From assembly GCA_003136635.1 (NCBI GenBank), contig PLFD01000013.1, forward strand, positions 1-43,599: a stretch of 43,599 nucleotides of DNA, given 5' to 3'. The DNA is from a candidate division FCPU426 bacterium. GTDB lineage: Bacteria; Oederibacteriota; Muellerivitia; Muellerivitales; Muellerivitaceae. Numbering within the stretch: the first letter of the stretch is position 1; each line of letters opens with the position of its first letter. Below are positions 42,388 to 43,599 of the stretch, in pieces. The position numbers were made by a program, and so were the translations under genes. The notes beneath the pieces were generated by a model. That model was not told the origin of the DNA, did no database searches, and was given only the letters and a program-made list of their open reading frames with translations.

Positions 42388-43599
42388 TTAATGCGTTACA
42401 AATATTTCATTCAATGTGGGGTGGGGATGAAGAATTCGGTCCAATTGATCGACTGTTACCTGTTGGGTCACTAATACGCAAGCTTCGCCTATGAGATCCG
42501 TGGCTTCCGGTCCTACCAATTGAATCCCCAGGATTAAACCTGTATCCCCGTCACAAATCATTTTACTCCAGCCTTGAATTTCACTCAAAATGCGGGCCTT
42601 GCTATTGGCCGCAAAGTTATTTTTATAAACCTTCACATTCTTAAAAATATCCTTGGCTTCAGCTTCGCTTAATCCTACCGCGGCTATTTCAGGCGAGGTG
42701 AAAATCACATGCGGAACTTTGGTGTCATCCATAACTTCGGATGAACTGGGATTAATGATTTTTTGAGAGGCGATACGCGCGTGTTCATAAGCGGTGTGGG
42801 CATAGGGATATTTACCCGTCAAATCGCCAATGGCGTAAACCTGATTAATCGAAGTTTCCAAAGATCCGTTGGTTTCAATTTTTCCGCCTTGTGTTTTAAG
42901 TCCAAGAACTGGAATGCCGGCTCGATCCGAATTGGGTTCTCGGCCAACGGCCAATAAAACCAGTTCCTCGTTTTTCATTTCAACCGTCTGGAGACCCAGC
43001 TCCACTTCCACGCCCAGCTTGCGGAGAGAATTCAGCATGAGTTGACCCACTTCTTCATCCATGTTGGGAAGGATTTTAGACACAACATCCCCCATTCGAA
43101 CCTTTACGCCTAACTGAGCGTAAAGACAGGCGAACTCTAAGCCAATCACTCCCGCTCCCACGATGAGCAAAGATTGGGGCAGACGAGGTTGAGAAAGCAG
43201 TTCATCGCTGGTCACCACGTTTCCTCCAACTTTAAAACCAGAAAGCTGCCGGGGGCGCGAACCTACCGCCAAAATCAAATAATCTCCCTGATACTCTTCC
43301 CCCTGACATTCCAAGAGGTTCCGCGATTTAATCTCTGCCTCGCCTTGAATAACTTCCACCTTAGCGGTGGCGAGCATGGATTCAATGCCTCGTTCTAATA
43401 CAGAAAGCGTTTTTTGTGTGCGATCTACGATGGCTTGAAAATTGAATTGAATATTCTCGGCTTCAATGCCCCATGTCTTACCTTCTTTAGAAAAAGTGTA
43501 AAAGCGGGTCGCTGCGGCTTGTAAAAGCTTTGTGGGGATACACCCGACTTGGAGACAGGAACCGCCGAGTTTCTTTTTTTCGAACAAAGCGACCGTTTT
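42388..43599 (-). CDS. lpd: Dihydrolipoamide dehydrogenase, N-terminus outside the window
   Basis: The visible 403 residues lack only the first 30-40 residues, with the FAD-binding GxGxxG, beyond 43599. The redox disulfide is GGSCLQVGCIPTK, the NAD motif is VGAGVIGLEFACLYAQLG, the second FAD segment is VYAIGDLTGKYPYAHTAYEHA and the catalytic His-Glu pair is HPHPTLNE. It oxidises the dihydrolipoyl arm of 2-oxoacid dehydrogenase complexes or the glycine cleavage system, with NAD. Length is normal for the family. The rest of its operon is outside the window. Other pyridine-nucleotide disulfide oxidoreductases such as mercuric reductase are less likely because of CLQVGC and HPTLNE. Confidence 0.92.
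   Translation of the reverse strand, partial: KTVALFEKKKLGGSCLQVGCIPTKLLQAAATRFYTFSKEGKTWGIEAENIQFNFQAIVDRTQKTLSVLERGIESMLATAKVEVIQGEAEIKSRNLLECQGEEYQGDYLILAVGSRPRQLSGFKVGGNVVTSDELLSQPRLPQSLLIVGAGVIGLEFACLYAQLGVKVRMGDVVSKILPNMDEEVGQLMLNSLRKLGVEVELGLQTVEMKNEELVLLAVGREPNSDRAGIPVLGLKTQGGKIETNGSLETSINQVYAIGDLTGKYPYAHTAYEHARIASQKIINPSSSEVMDDTKVPHVIFTSPEIAAVGLSEAEAKDIFKNVKVYKNNFAANSKARILSEIQGWSKMICDGDTGLILGIQLVGPEATDLIGEACVLVTQQVTVDQLDRILHPHPTLNEIFVTH

Overview
The window reads as chromosome of an uncultured diderm (Gram-negative) bacterium. Signs of an outer membrane are an ADP-heptose epimerase (hldD), a LolD/FtsX-type exporter, several proteins with signal peptides, and seven multi-membrane glycosyltransferase-like (GT-C) loci. 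The phylum cannot be fixed from the sequence. The GT-C load and two kinds of short palindromic repeat are reminiscent of groups such as Omnitrophota or Elusimicrobiota, but that is only an impression. I found no rRNA, tRNA, CRISPR array, phage or insertion-sequence transposase.

Layout. 1-2.9 kb: terminator of an off-window gene, a GT-C enzyme, then a HAD phosphatase and a frameshifted EamA transporter on the minus strand. 3-6.6 kb (minus): isocitrate dehydrogenase, a PAS/AAA+/Fis regulator without the sigma54-contact loop, and a helical protein of unknown function. 6.9-17.7 kb: Bcp peroxiredoxin; a minus-strand operon of ferredoxin, PfpI/DJ-1 protein, ABC ATPase, FtsX-type permease and AttH-like lipocalin; a membrane protein; a Pit phosphate transporter; an SDR; and a secreted clan GH-A glycosidase. 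17.9-24.3 kb (plus): secreted NTF2-like protein, ThiO-like oxidase, hldD, four-helix-bundle protein, purC, two YeeE/YedE half-transporters and a PAP2 phosphatase.

24.3-32.2 kb is an island of GT-C genes. One paralogue pair is intact (24362 and 29325). A copy of the 0.1 kb gene is split by an in-frame stop (25955-27196). A fossil promoter plus start codon (29122-29191) duplicates the 5' end of the 24.4 kb gene. A GH44-type glycosidase directly follows the second paralogue. 33.0-33.8 kb is non-coding and built of about 18 copies of ATTGTGCCA/TGGCACAAT arranged in three nested palindromic units, just before prfC. 35.4-41.2 kb holds two further paralogous GT-C proteins and a DrrAB-like ABC exporter. 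The right end has two tiny paralogous zinc-ribbon proteins, a small secreted protein and the 3' part of a dihydrolipoamide dehydrogenase gene.

How it fits together. The GT-C enzymes, hldD, PAP2 phosphatase and exporters suggest investment in envelope glycans or lipid-linked sugars, and the two secreted glycosidases may remodel or digest polysaccharide. Several genes (24362, 33799, 37563, 39631) have a recognisable -10 box only 6-10 nt before the ATG and no Shine-Dalgarno, suggesting leaderless mRNAs next to ordinary SD-led genes. The most unusual element is the 33.26-33.69 kb palindrome array, followed by the traces of recent GT-C gene duplication and decay.
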